Shown: piece by piece, positions 1 to 9,497 of the stretch
How the letters are laid out: every line of letters starts with the position of its first letter
How positions within the stretch are numbered: the first letter of the stretch is position 1
Assembly: GCA_947175385.1 (NCBI GenBank)
Contig: CAMWMN010000015.1
Span: forward strand, 1-32,147
Origin: an uncultured Clostridia bacterium
GTDB lineage: Bacteria > Bacillota > Clostridia > Oscillospirales > Ruminococcaceae
Direction: 5' to 3'
DNA: 32,147 nt
Program-made: the position numbers and the translations under genes
Notes under the pieces: model-generated
The model's database searches: none
What the model was told of the DNA's origin: nothing
The model's input: only the letters and a program-made list of their open reading frames with translations

Positions 1-10
1 AAAAAGCTTT

Positions 11-418
11 TCAATCGATGCTTTTATATACGCAAAACAAATGCGCAAGCGGAAGCGCGGTGATTACGATATCGCCGAATGTTAAATGCTTGCCGATAAT
101 CACGATAATTAGCGAGAGAACCGCCAACCCGGACGTGATAAGCGACCAGATAAACGCGTCCTTGGTCTTGCCGATAAACCCGAAAAATCCCGCCGCGCCG
201 TAACTCGCCACGGTGAATATCATCACAAGGATATTTCCGAGTACACCCATAAATGTGCCGTTTTGGAACATTCTGAACATCGAATACCCTAACATAAATG
301 AGCGGCTGCCTGCGCGCATTGCGACAAATCCGAAGATAACTGCCGCAATCGCGACAATTACACACAACGCCGAGGTTATTTTTAAGGCTTTTTTCATTTG
401 ACAACTCCACAAATACAA
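11..418 (-). CDS. small multi-pass membrane protein, hypothetical
   Basis: 135-aa ORF (MYLWSCQMKKALKITSALCVIVAIAAVIFGF...) with about four hydrophobic segments; MKKAL (M8) is a plausible alternative start. Confidence 0.6.
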   Translation of the reverse strand: MYLWSCQMKKALKITSALCVIVAIAAVIFGFVAMRAGSRSFMLGYSMFRMFQNGTFMGVLGNILVMIFTVASYGAAGFFGFIGKTKDAFIWSLITSGLAVLSLIIVIIGKHLTFGDIVITALPLAHLFCVYKSID

Positions 419-470
419 TCAATACTTATTGCTATGCCTCACCTTGGGGTTTCGTGAAGTGAGATTGTCT

Positions 471-959
471 TTACTCGGCATTGGATGTAATGCCATAATA
501 TTTTTTTCGCGTTTGCTCAATCTTTTCGTTCCACTGTTCCTTAACGGCAATGCAATATTCCAGCTCGTCTACCGACATACTTTCGGCAAGGTCGGTTAAT
601 TCTAGCGACTTTTTTTCCTTTGCGACATTGTAATCCCAAATATCAAGCGCTATTTCTGTTTTACGCTCTTCATCGGCACCCATATTTTCCTCCAGGAGCT
701 TGTAATATTTATCGCAAATGACTTCATACTCGTCTATCGCATTCTTGATTTCGGGACGAATATTACCGTTCGCCGAATCGGATTCCGAATTGCTTTTATC
801 ATCGGAATTTCCGCCTACAACCGTGTTGCTTAACGATGTTGTTGAGTTAGTGGAATTGCTCTTCTTATCATCGTCTCCGCACCCGGTCAAAGACATTGCT
901 ACCGCAATTGCCGCCAAAGCCGCCAAAATTTTCTTCATAGGTTTTCCTCCAATATGCAT
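471..959 (-). CDS. putative lipoprotein
   Basis: MKKILAALAAIAVAMSLTGCGDDDKK signal peptide with LTGC lipobox; likely start at the internal MKKIL (~938); Glu/Lys-rich C-terminal domain. Confidence 0.75.
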   Translation of the reverse strand: MHIGGKPMKKILAALAAIAVAMSLTGCGDDDKKSNSTNSTTSLSNTVVGGNSDDKSNSESDSANGNIRPEIKNAIDEYEVICDKYYKLLEENMGADEERKTEIALDIWDYNVAKEKKSLELTDLAESMSVDELEYCIAVKEQWNEKIEQTRKKYYGITSNAE

Positions 960-985
960 ACGTTAAATAATTCGCTTCCAAGTTT

Positions 986-1014
986 ATTATAGCAAACACG
1001 CCGCCACTTGTCAA
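986..1014 (-). promoter_or_regulatory. sigma-A type promoter for the lipoprotein gene
   Basis: minus strand TTGACA (1009-1014), 17-nt spacer, TATAAT (986-991). Confidence 0.85.
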
Positions 1015-1068
1015 GATTTTTTCGGGAAATTTGTCGAAAAATTAATCCACATAAAAAATTCGCTTAAG

Positions 1069-1623
1069 TCAATAATCTATCGAGTTCTTGTTGCGCTTGA
1101 TTAAGCCGCGGATATACGCGAACGCTTCCTCCTCGCCCTTTTCGGCAAGCATTCGCAGCAGCTTCTCCAATAAAGCGGACGTTTCCGGGTGGATTATCCG
1201 ATGCGACCTGCCCATCTCGAAATACTCCAACGGATGCGATGACTTGTAATTCTTACCTTGGTAAATCTTGCTTGCCGCAACCCTGTCGCAAAACATCTCC
1301 ACGACAAACCTCAGCGGCATTTTCACAGGCTCAACGCGTTTAGCTTTGGGATTGTAATCCGTCCAGTACTCGAAGTGATGACGATTTCTGCCCTTGTGGT
1401 GCATCCACGCGAGGGAGTATCCGTAAGCCTCTCGTTCGCCCTCATTCGGGGAACGTGTTCCGGTGCAGAATTTCACTCCCGGAATGAACTCCGTGGGAGA
1501 GTATTTCGACAAATCGTGACACAATCCTTGCCACAAAATCCCCGCTTTGGCGCAGTGGGCTATCACCTTGTGACGGTGACGCGTGATGGTTTTGAAGTGC
1601 AAAAACGCGGATTTTAGTGACAT
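1069..1623 (-). CDS. DUF5662-like family protein
   Basis: 184 aa; KVIAHCAKAGILWQGLCHDLSKYSPTEF...WMHHKGRNRHHFEYW matches the family as I recall it. Confidence 0.7.
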   Translation of the reverse strand: MSLKSAFLHFKTITRHRHKVIAHCAKAGILWQGLCHDLSKYSPTEFIPGVKFCTGTRSPNEGEREAYGYSLAWMHHKGRNRHHFEYWTDYNPKAKRVEPVKMPLRFVVEMFCDRVAASKIYQGKNYKSSHPLEYFEMGRSHRIIHPETSALLEKLLRMLAEKGEEEAFAYIRGLIKRNKNSIDY

Positions 1624-1637
1624 TGATCATTTTCCTT

Positions 1638-2258
1638 TCATTTCTCCCGATAAATTCCGCTGAATATCGGGCGGAGCTTTTTGTACAGCAAAATCGATAT
1701 TATCGCCGCGCAAAGCCCTTTCACGAATGTAAACGGCATATTGAAAATCAACAGACAATCCAAAAGACTGTTCACACTCGGAAGAATCTCTTGAAACAAG
1801 CCGACGATCACGTCCATTGGCATATGATACGCCGCACTGTATGCCGGGAACACCAGAAAGTAGTTAGAAACAATGCTTATCAGTGCCATAATCACCGCTC
1901 CCGACAGGCAACCGATCACCGCGCGGGAAATCTTTTCGCTCTTATGGGTGATTATTCCCGCAGGCAGTACCAAAGCCGCGCTTAGAATGAAGTTCGACAG
2001 CTCCCCGACACAGCCGGTTGAGGTTGTAAAGCACCCGAAAACATTCTTAATCAGGCAAACTGCCACTCCCGAAACAGGTCCCATTGTTAGTGACGCAAGC
2101 ATTGCGGGGACATCCGAAAAATCGAATGTGATAAAGCCGGGCATAAACGGGGTTTTAAACTTCAGCAGCTCCGCCAGTACAACGGACAGCGCCCCCATAA
2201 GCGCCGTAAATACCAGCCGTCTTACATCGACTTTCTTTGTTGTTTTAGTGTTTTCCAT
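1638..2258 (-). CDS. ribU: ECF transporter S component, RibU-like riboflavin transporter
   Basis: internal ATG at 2258 (MENTKTTKKVDVRRLVFTALMGAL...) has RBS AGGGAG; hydrophobic ECF S protein downstream of an FMN riboswitch. The 230-aa track ORF reads through the terminator. Confidence 0.75.
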   Translation of the reverse strand: MENTKTTKKVDVRRLVFTALMGALSVVLAELLKFKTPFMPGFITFDFSDVPAMLASLTMGPVSGVAVCLIKNVFGCFTTSTGCVGELSNFILSAALVLPAGIITHKSEKISRAVIGCLSGAVIMALISIVSNYFLVFPAYSAAYHMPMDVIVGLFQEILPSVNSLLDCLLIFNMPFTFVKGLCAAIISILLYKKLRPIFSGIYREK

Positions 2259-2290
2259 AAAAGCTCCCTTTCTTCGGGAGAATCGGAAAA

Positions 2291-2325
2291 CCCCGTGGGA
2301 AATGCCATTGGCATTTCCCACGGGG
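2291..2325 (-). terminator. intrinsic terminator of the FMN riboswitch expression platform
   Basis: CCCCGTGGGAAATGCCA-A-TGGCATTTCCCACGGGG, 17-bp perfect inverted repeat followed by TTTT on the minus strand, between aptamer and ribU start. Confidence 0.85.
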
Positions 2326-2354
2326 CGCAAATATCATTACAATATTTGTTTTCT

Positions 2355-2510
2355 GATTCTTTCATCCGGACTATACCGTCGGTATCGGATTTTCACCGAT
2401 TCAGCCGAAACGCATTTTCTCAAGCACTCTCTGCGCTCTCAAATCAAACGCGCCTCGGTTCGCGGACTCTCACCGCCGGTGGGGAATCTCACCCCGCCCC
2501 GAAACAGATT
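2355..2510 (-). promoter_or_regulatory. FMN riboswitch (RFN element)
   Basis: minus strand contains conserved RFN blocks: TTCGGGGCGGGGTGAGATTCCCCACCGGCGGTGAGAGTCCGCG...CGGTGAAAATCCGATACCGACGGTATAGTCCGGATGAAAGAA. Confidence 0.96.
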
Positions 2511-2540
2511 AAATTTTATTTGAGCATTCCGCTCAATCAT

Positions 2541-2569
2541 ATTATACTACTTTCGCGGGAAAATGTCAA
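2541..2569 (-). promoter_or_regulatory. promoter of the FMN riboswitch-ribU unit
   Basis: TTGACA (2564-2569), 17 nt, TATAAT (2541-2546) on the minus strand; followed by 5' hairpin TTGAGCGGAATGCTCAA. Confidence 0.88.
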
Positions 2570-2586
2570 TAGGTTTTGCGAAAAAA

Positions 2587-2937
2587 TTATGTCATTTTGC
2601 CGGGAGTTGTACGATACCAATCTATCACGTTGCGCACCGTTTCCAAATCCGATTTAACGCAATCGCAGTCGCGTTCCGGAAAATCCTCGGGAGCAAGCTC
2701 CGCGATGTTGCGCTCCAGCTTGTCAATAATATCCGCAGGCATCGGTGCACCACACATCTCCAATGACAACAAGATTGCAACGCTGTCCACGGCTCTCACC
2801 GTGTTATCTTGCCATTCCCCACCGCTGTCGTAAATATACTGCGAAACTGTTACATTGTAATCGTAATCTTTACTTTGCTGACGAAGCATAAGCAGATATG
2901 CGGTAGCTTCGTACAGTCGGCGATTATATTCCATCAT
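2587..2937 (-). CDS. hypothetical protein (116 aa)
   Basis: ORF overlaps the upstream SPFH gene by 4 nt (ATGA), suggesting translational coupling. Confidence 0.65.
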   Translation of the reverse strand: MMEYNRRLYEATAYLLMLRQQSKDYDYNVTVSQYIYDSGGEWQDNTVRAVDSVAILLSLEMCGAPMPADIIDKLERNIAELAPEDFPERDCDCVKSDLETVRNVIDWYRTTPGKMT

Positions 2938-4253
2938 ACGATGTCGTTTGCGTCAAACGGATCTCCGCATTCGGGGCAGAACTTCGGCGGTTTGGTTGGG
3001 TCTTCGGGCTGCCAGCCGCACTTGTCGCACTTGTACAGCGGAACTCCCGCCGGTTTGGGCTTGCCGCAATTCGTGCAGAACTTGCCCTGATTCGATGTGC
3101 CGCACGAGCAAGTCCATGCGTCGCCCTTCTGGGGCTTGGGCTTTCCGCAGTTCATACAGAAATTCGATGTGTTCTGCGTTCCGCATTCGCACGTCCATGC
3201 CCCTGCGGGAGCGGATTGTGCCGCGGCAGCCTGAGCCTGCTGATTCTGCGCCGCCATATTGTACAGATTCCCGGCATTGATTCCTCCGGTCTGCTGAGCC
3301 ATATTCATTCCCATAAAGCCCATAAACGCGCCGCCCGCATTGCCCGCGGCGGTTTTCATTGCCTCGCCCTGAGTCTCGGTAAGATGCGCCGCCGCCATTC
3401 CGGGGTCGCGCATAACCGCAGTTTTCTGGAGGTTCTTGATAAGCTCCTCGTCCTCCTTGGACAGGCTCGGCGGATTCATATTGAACGAAGATACCGAAAT
3501 TCCGCGCTTTTCGCCCCACTTGGTGGAAAGAACCTCGTTCAGCGCGTCACAGATTTCCTGAGCATGTGACGGGAGTTGGCTCGGGCGCACGCCGCTGTCG
3601 GAGATTTTACCGAGCGCGGGCTGCAGCGCGGTAACGATTTCCGCCTTGAGGATACTGTCTATCTGCGTAGCTCTGTAAACATCGGCAACGTTGCCGCAAA
3701 CATTGGTGTAGAACAACACGGGATTGGTTATCGTGTATGAATACTCACCGTTGCAGCGCAGTGAAATATCCACGTCAAGTCCGATGTTCTTATCCAAAAC
3801 GCGGAACGGAATCGGACTTGGCGTACCGTACAGCCGCCCGGTGACCTCCTTGGTGTTGATGTAATACACTCGTTGGTCTGTGGTTTCTTGACCGCCGAAC
3901 GCAAACCGCTTTCCGACCTCGGCAAAGCTCTTTGCGATACTGTCACCAAGACTTCCGTAGAAAATTGACGGCTGTGAGGAGCTGTCGTACACAAATTCAC
4001 CCGCCTCTGCGCAGACCTCGGCAACCTTGCCGCCGTCCACGATTAGAGCGCATTGTCCCTCGTTCACGTTGATAATAGAGCCGTTGGAGATAATATTGTC
4101 CGAACCCTTGCGGTTTGAGGACTTGCCGCCCACGCGCTTAAATCCGCGCGCCGCCAGTATTGAAGAATCCAGTGCGTCACAGTAGAAATAATCCCTCCAC
4201 GAATCCGCCAAAACGCCCGAAAGCGCGCCAATACCAGCTTTAAGTAATCCCAT
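2934..4253 (-). CDS. SPFH domain / virion core-like protein with C-terminal zinc ribbons
   Basis: 439 aa; N-terminal SPFH-like region and three C-terminal CxC/CxxC zinc-ribbon motifs (WTCECGTQNTSNFCMNCGKPKPQKGDAWTCSCGTSNQGKFCTNCGKPKP...YKCDKCGW..CPECG); RBS AAGGAG. Confidence 0.85.
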   Translation of the reverse strand: MGLLKAGIGALSGVLADSWRDYFYCDALDSSILAARGFKRVGGKSSNRKGSDNIISNGSIINVNEGQCALIVDGGKVAEVCAEAGEFVYDSSSQPSIFYGSLGDSIAKSFAEVGKRFAFGGQETTDQRVYYINTKEVTGRLYGTPSPIPFRVLDKNIGLDVDISLRCNGEYSYTITNPVLFYTNVCGNVADVYRATQIDSILKAEIVTALQPALGKISDSGVRPSQLPSHAQEICDALNEVLSTKWGEKRGISVSSFNMNPPSLSKEDEELIKNLQKTAVMRDPGMAAAHLTETQGEAMKTAAGNAGGAFMGFMGMNMAQQTGGINAGNLYNMAAQNQQAQAAAAQSAPAGAWTCECGTQNTSNFCMNCGKPKPQKGDAWTCSCGTSNQGKFCTNCGKPKPAGVPLYKCDKCGWQPEDPTKPPKFCPECGDPFDANDIV

Positions 4254-4276
4254 AGCAATACTCCTTATCTAAAATG

Positions 4277-4388
4277 GCAAATTAAAAACCGCACAGATGA
4301 AACTTGCTTCGCAATTTTCATCTGTGCTCGCTGAGCGACCCGCAACGTTACGAAGTGATGTTGCGGGTCGCTCGCGTTTTGAATTTGC
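4277..4388 (-). repeat. double-hairpin leader element, copy A (predicted three-way junction)
   Basis: transcript sense: GCAAATTCAAAACGC [GAGCGACCCGCAAC...GTTGCGGGTCGCTC 14 bp] AGCGA [GCACAGATGAAA...TTTCATCTGTGC 12 bp] GG TTTTTAATTTGC, then CCATTTTAGATAAGGAG RBS. Confidence 0.85.
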
Positions 4389-4507
4389 ACTTAACCCCAA
4401 TAACTTGTTTTGAGTTATTGTTCCGCAAAACTGCGCGAACCAAATCCGCTCTGCGGATTTGCCTGCTCCGCCATTATGCTGCCGTGATCTATTACACCAC
4501 TGATTAT

Positions 4508-4536
4508 ATTATACACTATACTTTGTGAAAAGTCAA
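4508..4536 (-). promoter_or_regulatory. sigma-A type promoter for the SPFH gene; implies a ~250-nt structured 5' UTR
   Basis: TTGACT (4531-4536), 17 nt, TATAAT (4508-4513) on the minus strand. Confidence 0.85.
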
Positions 4537-4567
4537 GAACATTTTAGAACACATCGAAAATTCCACA

Positions 4568-6343
4568 TCATATGTTGTTGGTTGTCCAAAGCCTGTAATA
4601 ATCGCCTTTTCTCTCCATCAGCTCATCATGGGTTCCCGACTCGCTGATTCCCTTATCGGAAACATACATAATCCTGTCACAAGAACGAATCGTAGAAAGC
4701 CTGTGCGCGATGATAAAGCTCGTGCGCCCTTTGAGGAGATGATTGATTCCGTTCTGAAGATTTCGCTCGGTTTTCGCGTCAACGGAGCTTGTCGCCTCGT
4801 CCAACACGAGAATCTTCGGGTCGGAAACTATCGTCCGCGCGAACGCAATCAACTGCTTCTGCCCCTGTGAAAGCCCGCCGCCGCGCTCGTTCACCGCAGT
4901 GTCATAACCGTCCTTCAAGTTCATAATGAACTCATCTATCCCGACAATTCGGCAAGCAGCGCGGCACTCCTCAAGCGTTGCGTCAAGCCGCCCATACCGA
5001 ATATTATCGAGAATCGTCCCGCTGAATATAAAGCTGTCCTGAAGCATAATCCCCATCTGAGAGCGCAGACTTTTAAGCGTAACAGCGGAAATATCCGCGC
5101 CGTCAATTTTTATCGCGCCCGAATTTAGATTATAGAACCGCGAAATCAGACTTACAATAGTGGTTTTTCCCGCGCCTGTAGGACCTACCAGCGCGATACT
5201 CTGCCCAGACTTCACCTCAAACGACAGATTCTCAAGGATATTGATTCCGTCCTCATACGCGAACGTGACATTCTCAAATTGCACATCTCCGCGAATTTCG
5301 GGCATTTCGGCAGCGTCCTCAATATCGTCCACCGTTGCAGGCTCGTCCATAAGCTCGAAAATGCGTTCAAGATATGCGGTTGCGTTCAACAGCGTTGTCA
5401 TTACATTCGAGATGTTCATCAGCGGCATCCAGAACCGCGAGGAGTAATCCGTCATCGCCAGAATCGTGCCGAGTGAGAACATTCCGTTCATCATCAGCAG
5501 TCCCACTGCGTAAATTCCGCATTGAGCGAACATCGCGATTACCTCCGCAGAAGGGTAAATGATGTTCACCCAACGCACCGCCTTTACCCAGCTTGAGGAG
5601 AAATCCTCGGACAGGCGGTCTTGGATATCCTCGTTTTCGTGCTCACGAACGAACACCTGAGTGATTTTCGCGCCGACAATATTCTCGTGATGATATGCCG
5701 CAAGGTTAGAGCTTTTGTTAGAGAACCTCCGAATCGCCTTGCGGTGGAAGTTCTTTAAGACAAGCATTATTCCGAGGAAAATTGGCAGTCCGATCATTGT
5801 TACCAACGCAAGCTGCCAGCACAGGATAAACATAAATATCGTGATGAAAATCAGGTTGAAAATCTCAAGTATAAAGTTTACCAAACCGTTCGTCATAAGG
5901 TCGGAAACGGAATTGATGTAGTTTATCACGCGGTTGAGAATCTTCCCGTGAGGGCGGCTGTCGTAATAATCAAAAGACAGTTTCTGCATATGCTCGAACA
6001 GGTCGCGGCGAATATCGTAAATAATGTCCTGCCCCGCCTCGGTCATCATCATCGAGCGTTTGCGCGTCAGCAGAGCCGCGACTGCGATACACAGCAGTAC
6101 TCCCGCGCCGCTTGCAATCAACATCGGAATATCATCGCGGGAATCCATATAATTATCCACCGCGTTTTGGATTATCATCGGAGAAATCAGCGCGATAACC
6201 GAGCCGAGCACGCTTAAAATCAAAGCCGCAATGATTTTCCGCTTGTATTTCGCCGTATACCCCAACAGACGCTTTAAGTGACGTATGTCGAACGGGGTTT
6301 CAAGCTCCTCGTCAATATCGAATTTATTACGCTTGTTCGCCAT
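4568..6343 (-). CDS. ABC transporter ATP-binding/permease protein (exporter half)
   Basis: TM domain plus NBD with GPTGAGKTT, LSQGQKQLIAFAR, ILVLDEATSSVD; ATG at 6343 (MANKRNKF) with RBS AGGTG. Confidence 0.92.
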   Translation of the reverse strand: MANKRNKFDIDEELETPFDIRHLKRLLGYTAKYKRKIIAALILSVLGSVIALISPMIIQNAVDNYMDSRDDIPMLIASGAGVLLCIAVAALLTRKRSMMMTEAGQDIIYDIRRDLFEHMQKLSFDYYDSRPHGKILNRVINYINSVSDLMTNGLVNFILEIFNLIFITIFMFILCWQLALVTMIGLPIFLGIMLVLKNFHRKAIRRFSNKSSNLAAYHHENIVGAKITQVFVREHENEDIQDRLSEDFSSSWVKAVRWVNIIYPSAEVIAMFAQCGIYAVGLLMMNGMFSLGTILAMTDYSSRFWMPLMNISNVMTTLLNATAYLERIFELMDEPATVDDIEDAAEMPEIRGDVQFENVTFAYEDGINILENLSFEVKSGQSIALVGPTGAGKTTIVSLISRFYNLNSGAIKIDGADISAVTLKSLRSQMGIMLQDSFIFSGTILDNIRYGRLDATLEECRAACRIVGIDEFIMNLKDGYDTAVNERGGGLSQGQKQLIAFARTIVSDPKILVLDEATSSVDAKTERNLQNGINHLLKGRTSFIIAHRLSTIRSCDRIMYVSDKGISESGTHDELMERKGDYYRLWTTNNI

Positions 6344-6347
6344 AGTG

Positions 6348-8099
6348 TCACCTCTGTAAATCGTAAACCTCGCGGTAATAGCCGTGATTTTGTATAAGCT
6401 CCTCGTGAGTGCCCTGCTCGGCGATTTTCCCATGATTCAGCACAATGATTTTATCCGCACGTTTTGTGGTGGAAATACGCTGCGCAACGATAATCTTCGT
6501 GCACAGAAAATCAAGGCTCGACAGCGATTGCTGAATGTTAAGCTCGGTTTCTGTATCCACTGCGGACGTGGTATCGTCAAGAATCAGAATCGCGGGCTTT
6601 ACGGCAAGTGCCCTCGCTAGCGCGATACGCTGCTTCTGACCGCCCGAAAGACCCACACCGCGCTCCCCGACTATCGTGTCATAGCTATCCGAAAGCCGTT
6701 CGATAAAGCCGTCCGCGTCCGCAAGCCGCGCGGATTCGCGCACCTCCTCATCGGGCAAGTCCGAATCACCGTAGGCAATGTTGCTGTCCACCGTGTCGGA
6801 AAACAGAAACACGTCCTGTGTTGCCGCGCCGATATTATGGCGAAGCTGCTCCACTTTCAGCATTCGGATATCCACATCGTCTATTTTCACCGCTCCCTCG
6901 GAAACATCATAAATACGCGGAATCAGCTCGGTAAGCAGAGTCTTTCCCGAACCCGTTTCGCCGATTATCGCCAGTGTTTCTCCCGGATTGACGGTAAAAC
7001 TGATGTTGTCCAATACCGTCTTGCCGTCAAATTTCAGTGTAACATTTTGAAATTCCACCTTGCCGTCAAGCCGTCCGGGCTTGTCAACCGCGTCCTCGCG
7101 GGAAATGATTTTCGGCGCACTATAATAAATCTCGATGATTTTCCACGCTGAGGCGGTAAAACTTTGCCAATCGTTTACAAGAGTTCCGATGGAGCGCATG
7201 GGGTTTATCATCGTCCACAGCAGTCCCGAAAATGCCACATATTCGCCGAACGAGATACGTTCGAAAATCACGAACAATCCGCCGAAAATCAGCATTATAA
7301 TCGTCAGGCTCTGCGCGGTGATTTCCAACAGCGGCAGAAAATTCAGCCACACCCTTGCCGCGCCCTTAGAGCTTTCACAAAAGCCGCGGTTCATTCGGTC
7401 GAACTTTTCCTCTTCGTAATCCTCTCGTGCGAACGCTTTCACTACGCGGTTTCCCGAAATATTCTCTTCGGCAGCGGTGTTCAGATTGGACAGCCGCTCG
7501 CGCTTTTCCATAAACTTTGGACCCACTTTGCGTTTGAGTTGGTATGTAATCACCAGAATCAGCGGAGTCAGCGCAACAAGGCACAGCGCGGTGAGCCAGT
7601 CAGTGCTGAAAAAGAAAAACAGTGACGCTGTATACAGCACCACACATTCCAACAGCGAACGAATAATCCATGCAACACAGTGCCGCACCATATCCAAATC
7701 CCCCGAAATGCGCGTCATTATGTCGCCCGTGCGGAATTGGTCGTGGAATGCCGCGTCCTGCTCCTCGATTTTACGGAACACAACCGTGCGAATTTGCTGC
7801 ACCATAACTGTTCCCGTGCGCTCAAAGCCCATTGTCGACAGGTAACGTATGACCTCGCGAATCAGCGCGACTGCCGCCATTGCGATAATAAGCATTATCA
7901 GCCGCTTTGGGTTATCGCGCAGATTTGCCGCCGCGGATTCCCCGACGATGTATTCGTCCGTGATGGTGCTTGTGATATGCGGCGCGATTATCACCATCGC
8001 TTGGAACACAACCGCACCCAGAATGGCAAAAATGTACATTACGTGTGTGCCTTTCATATTTTTCCACATCCAACGCAATAGGAACATATAAAACTCCAT
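6348..8099 (-). CDS. ABC transporter ATP-binding/permease protein (exporter half, partner)
   Basis: GETGSGKTLL, LSGGQKQRIALARAL, ILILDDTTSAVD; 4-nt gap to partner gene. Confidence 0.92.
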   Translation of the reverse strand: MEFYMFLLRWMWKNMKGTHVMYIFAILGAVVFQAMVIIAPHITSTITDEYIVGESAAANLRDNPKRLIMLIIAMAAVALIREVIRYLSTMGFERTGTVMVQQIRTVVFRKIEEQDAAFHDQFRTGDIMTRISGDLDMVRHCVAWIIRSLLECVVLYTASLFFFFSTDWLTALCLVALTPLILVITYQLKRKVGPKFMEKRERLSNLNTAAEENISGNRVVKAFAREDYEEEKFDRMNRGFCESSKGAARVWLNFLPLLEITAQSLTIIMLIFGGLFVIFERISFGEYVAFSGLLWTMINPMRSIGTLVNDWQSFTASAWKIIEIYYSAPKIISREDAVDKPGRLDGKVEFQNVTLKFDGKTVLDNISFTVNPGETLAIIGETGSGKTLLTELIPRIYDVSEGAVKIDDVDIRMLKVEQLRHNIGAATQDVFLFSDTVDSNIAYGDSDLPDEEVRESARLADADGFIERLSDSYDTIVGERGVGLSGGQKQRIALARALAVKPAILILDDTTSAVDTETELNIQQSLSSLDFLCTKIIVAQRISTTKRADKIIVLNHGKIAEQGTHEELIQNHGYYREVYDLQR

Positions 8100-8112
8100 T
8101 CCCGCGCCGCAT

Positions 8113-8991
8113 TTACTCTATATTTTGTATCTGCTCACGGATTTTCTCTATCTCACTTTTCTGGTCTACAACTATCTTCGTAACCTCGATATCCTGAACC
8201 TTAGAGCCGATCGTGTTGGTTTCGCGGTTCATCTCCTGAACCAAGAAATCCAGTTTGCGTCCAATCGGCTCGGAGCTTTCAAGCATTTCGCGGAATTGCG
8301 CGATATGCGAACGCAGCCGCACGGTTTCCTCGTCAACGGCGGTTTTCTCGGAGAATATCCCCGCCTCAAGCAGGATTCGATTCTCATCTATCCCCGTATC
8401 GCTCAGCACCTCTCTCATTCGCTCATACAGACGCTTGCGGTAACTCTCGACTATTATCGGTGAACGCTCCTCAACGAACGACACGTTTCCCTCAATGGTT
8501 TCCAGACGCGCCAAAATATCGGTTTTCATACGTTCACCTTCGGTTTCGCGCATTTTCAGAAAGCTCTCGAGAGCCGATTCCGCAACCGCGCGCAAATCCG
8601 CCCATAGCTGTTCCTCATCGGTATCCGCCTTTACAACCGTAAATGCATCCGGCAAACGCATAACCGCAGAAAGCGACAAATCGTCCGTCAGTGAGAACTC
8701 GTCCTTTATTTCGCGCAAGGCGGAAACATAGCCGTTTATTACCTCTTTGTTAGCGGTGATTACCTCGGCAGCGGCGGTGATGTTCTGCACTGTCACGGAA
8801 ACTTCCACCTTGCCGCGCGATATTTTCCCCTGAAGCAAGGATTTCAGCCGCTCCTCGGCGAATGTCAGCGACCGCGGCAGACGGCTTGAGAACTCGTAAT
8901 AGCGGTGATTGACCGCGCGAATCTCCACCGTGATCTCACGACCATTCAGAATTTCCCGCGCACGACCGAAACCTGTCATACTCTTTATCAT
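8113..8991 (-). CDS. yicC: YicC/YloC family endoribonuclease
   Basis: MIKSMTGFGRAR...EIRAVNHRYYEFSSRLPR...GRKLDFLVQEMNRETNTIGSK; ATG at 8991. Confidence 0.93.
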   Translation of the reverse strand: MIKSMTGFGRAREILNGREITVEIRAVNHRYYEFSSRLPRSLTFAEERLKSLLQGKISRGKVEVSVTVQNITAAAEVITANKEVINGYVSALREIKDEFSLTDDLSLSAVMRLPDAFTVVKADTDEEQLWADLRAVAESALESFLKMRETEGERMKTDILARLETIEGNVSFVEERSPIIVESYRKRLYERMREVLSDTGIDENRILLEAGIFSEKTAVDEETVRLRSHIAQFREMLESSEPIGRKLDFLVQEMNRETNTIGSKVQDIEVTKIVVDQKSEIEKIREQIQNIE

Positions 8992-9007
8992 TGTGCAACC
9001 TCCGAAA

Positions 9008-9481
9008 TTATAACTCACAAATCATTATGTATTCTTCATCGTTCTCGCCGATGATTTCAAAACCAACTTTCTTATACATCTTCACGGCATAGTTTTCTTT
9101 CTGAACCGCCAGTGACGCGCGATTATACCCTTGTACATTTAACAGTGTCAGCATTTCTTTCATCAATGCTGTACCTATCCCCATATTTCTGAAGTCTTTG
9201 AAAACGGAAATGGCAAATGATGGCGTTTGATTGTAAATATGCCCGTAATCATTCATAATTCGTACCCACACCGCGCCGATTATTTTGTTATCAACCTCCG
9301 CTACCAAACAATAATCGCCGTCCTGACTTCCGAAGTTCTTGATATACACTTGCAGTTCCGGCTTGAATATTATTTCTCTCGGAGGGGCTTCTGCTCCCCC
9401 GGGAATGAAAATCGCCTCATACAGAAAATCTTCCAACACACCATATTCCGATTGGGAAATTTCACGTATATTATAAATCAT
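9008..9481 (-). CDS. GNAT family N-acetyltransferase
   Basis: FRNMGIGTALMKEMLTLL...ASLAVQKENYAVKMYKKVGFEIIGENDEEYIM; likely ATG at 9481. Confidence 0.85.
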   Translation of the reverse strand: MIYNIREISQSEYGVLEDFLYEAIFIPGGAEAPPREIIFKPELQVYIKNFGSQDGDYCLVAEVDNKIIGAVWVRIMNDYGHIYNQTPSFAISVFKDFRNMGIGTALMKEMLTLLNVQGYNRASLAVQKENYAVKMYKKVGFEIIGENDEEYIMICEL

Positions 9482-9497
9482 CTTGATATTACCCCCA

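Noticed and set aside
1873-2523. 216-aa plus-strand ORF spanning ribU and the riboswitch
   Set aside because: Runs antisense through the FMN riboswitch and terminator; no domain.
3040-3200. DNA repeat in the SPFH gene
   Set aside because: Explained by repeated zinc-ribbon protein motifs (CGKPKP).
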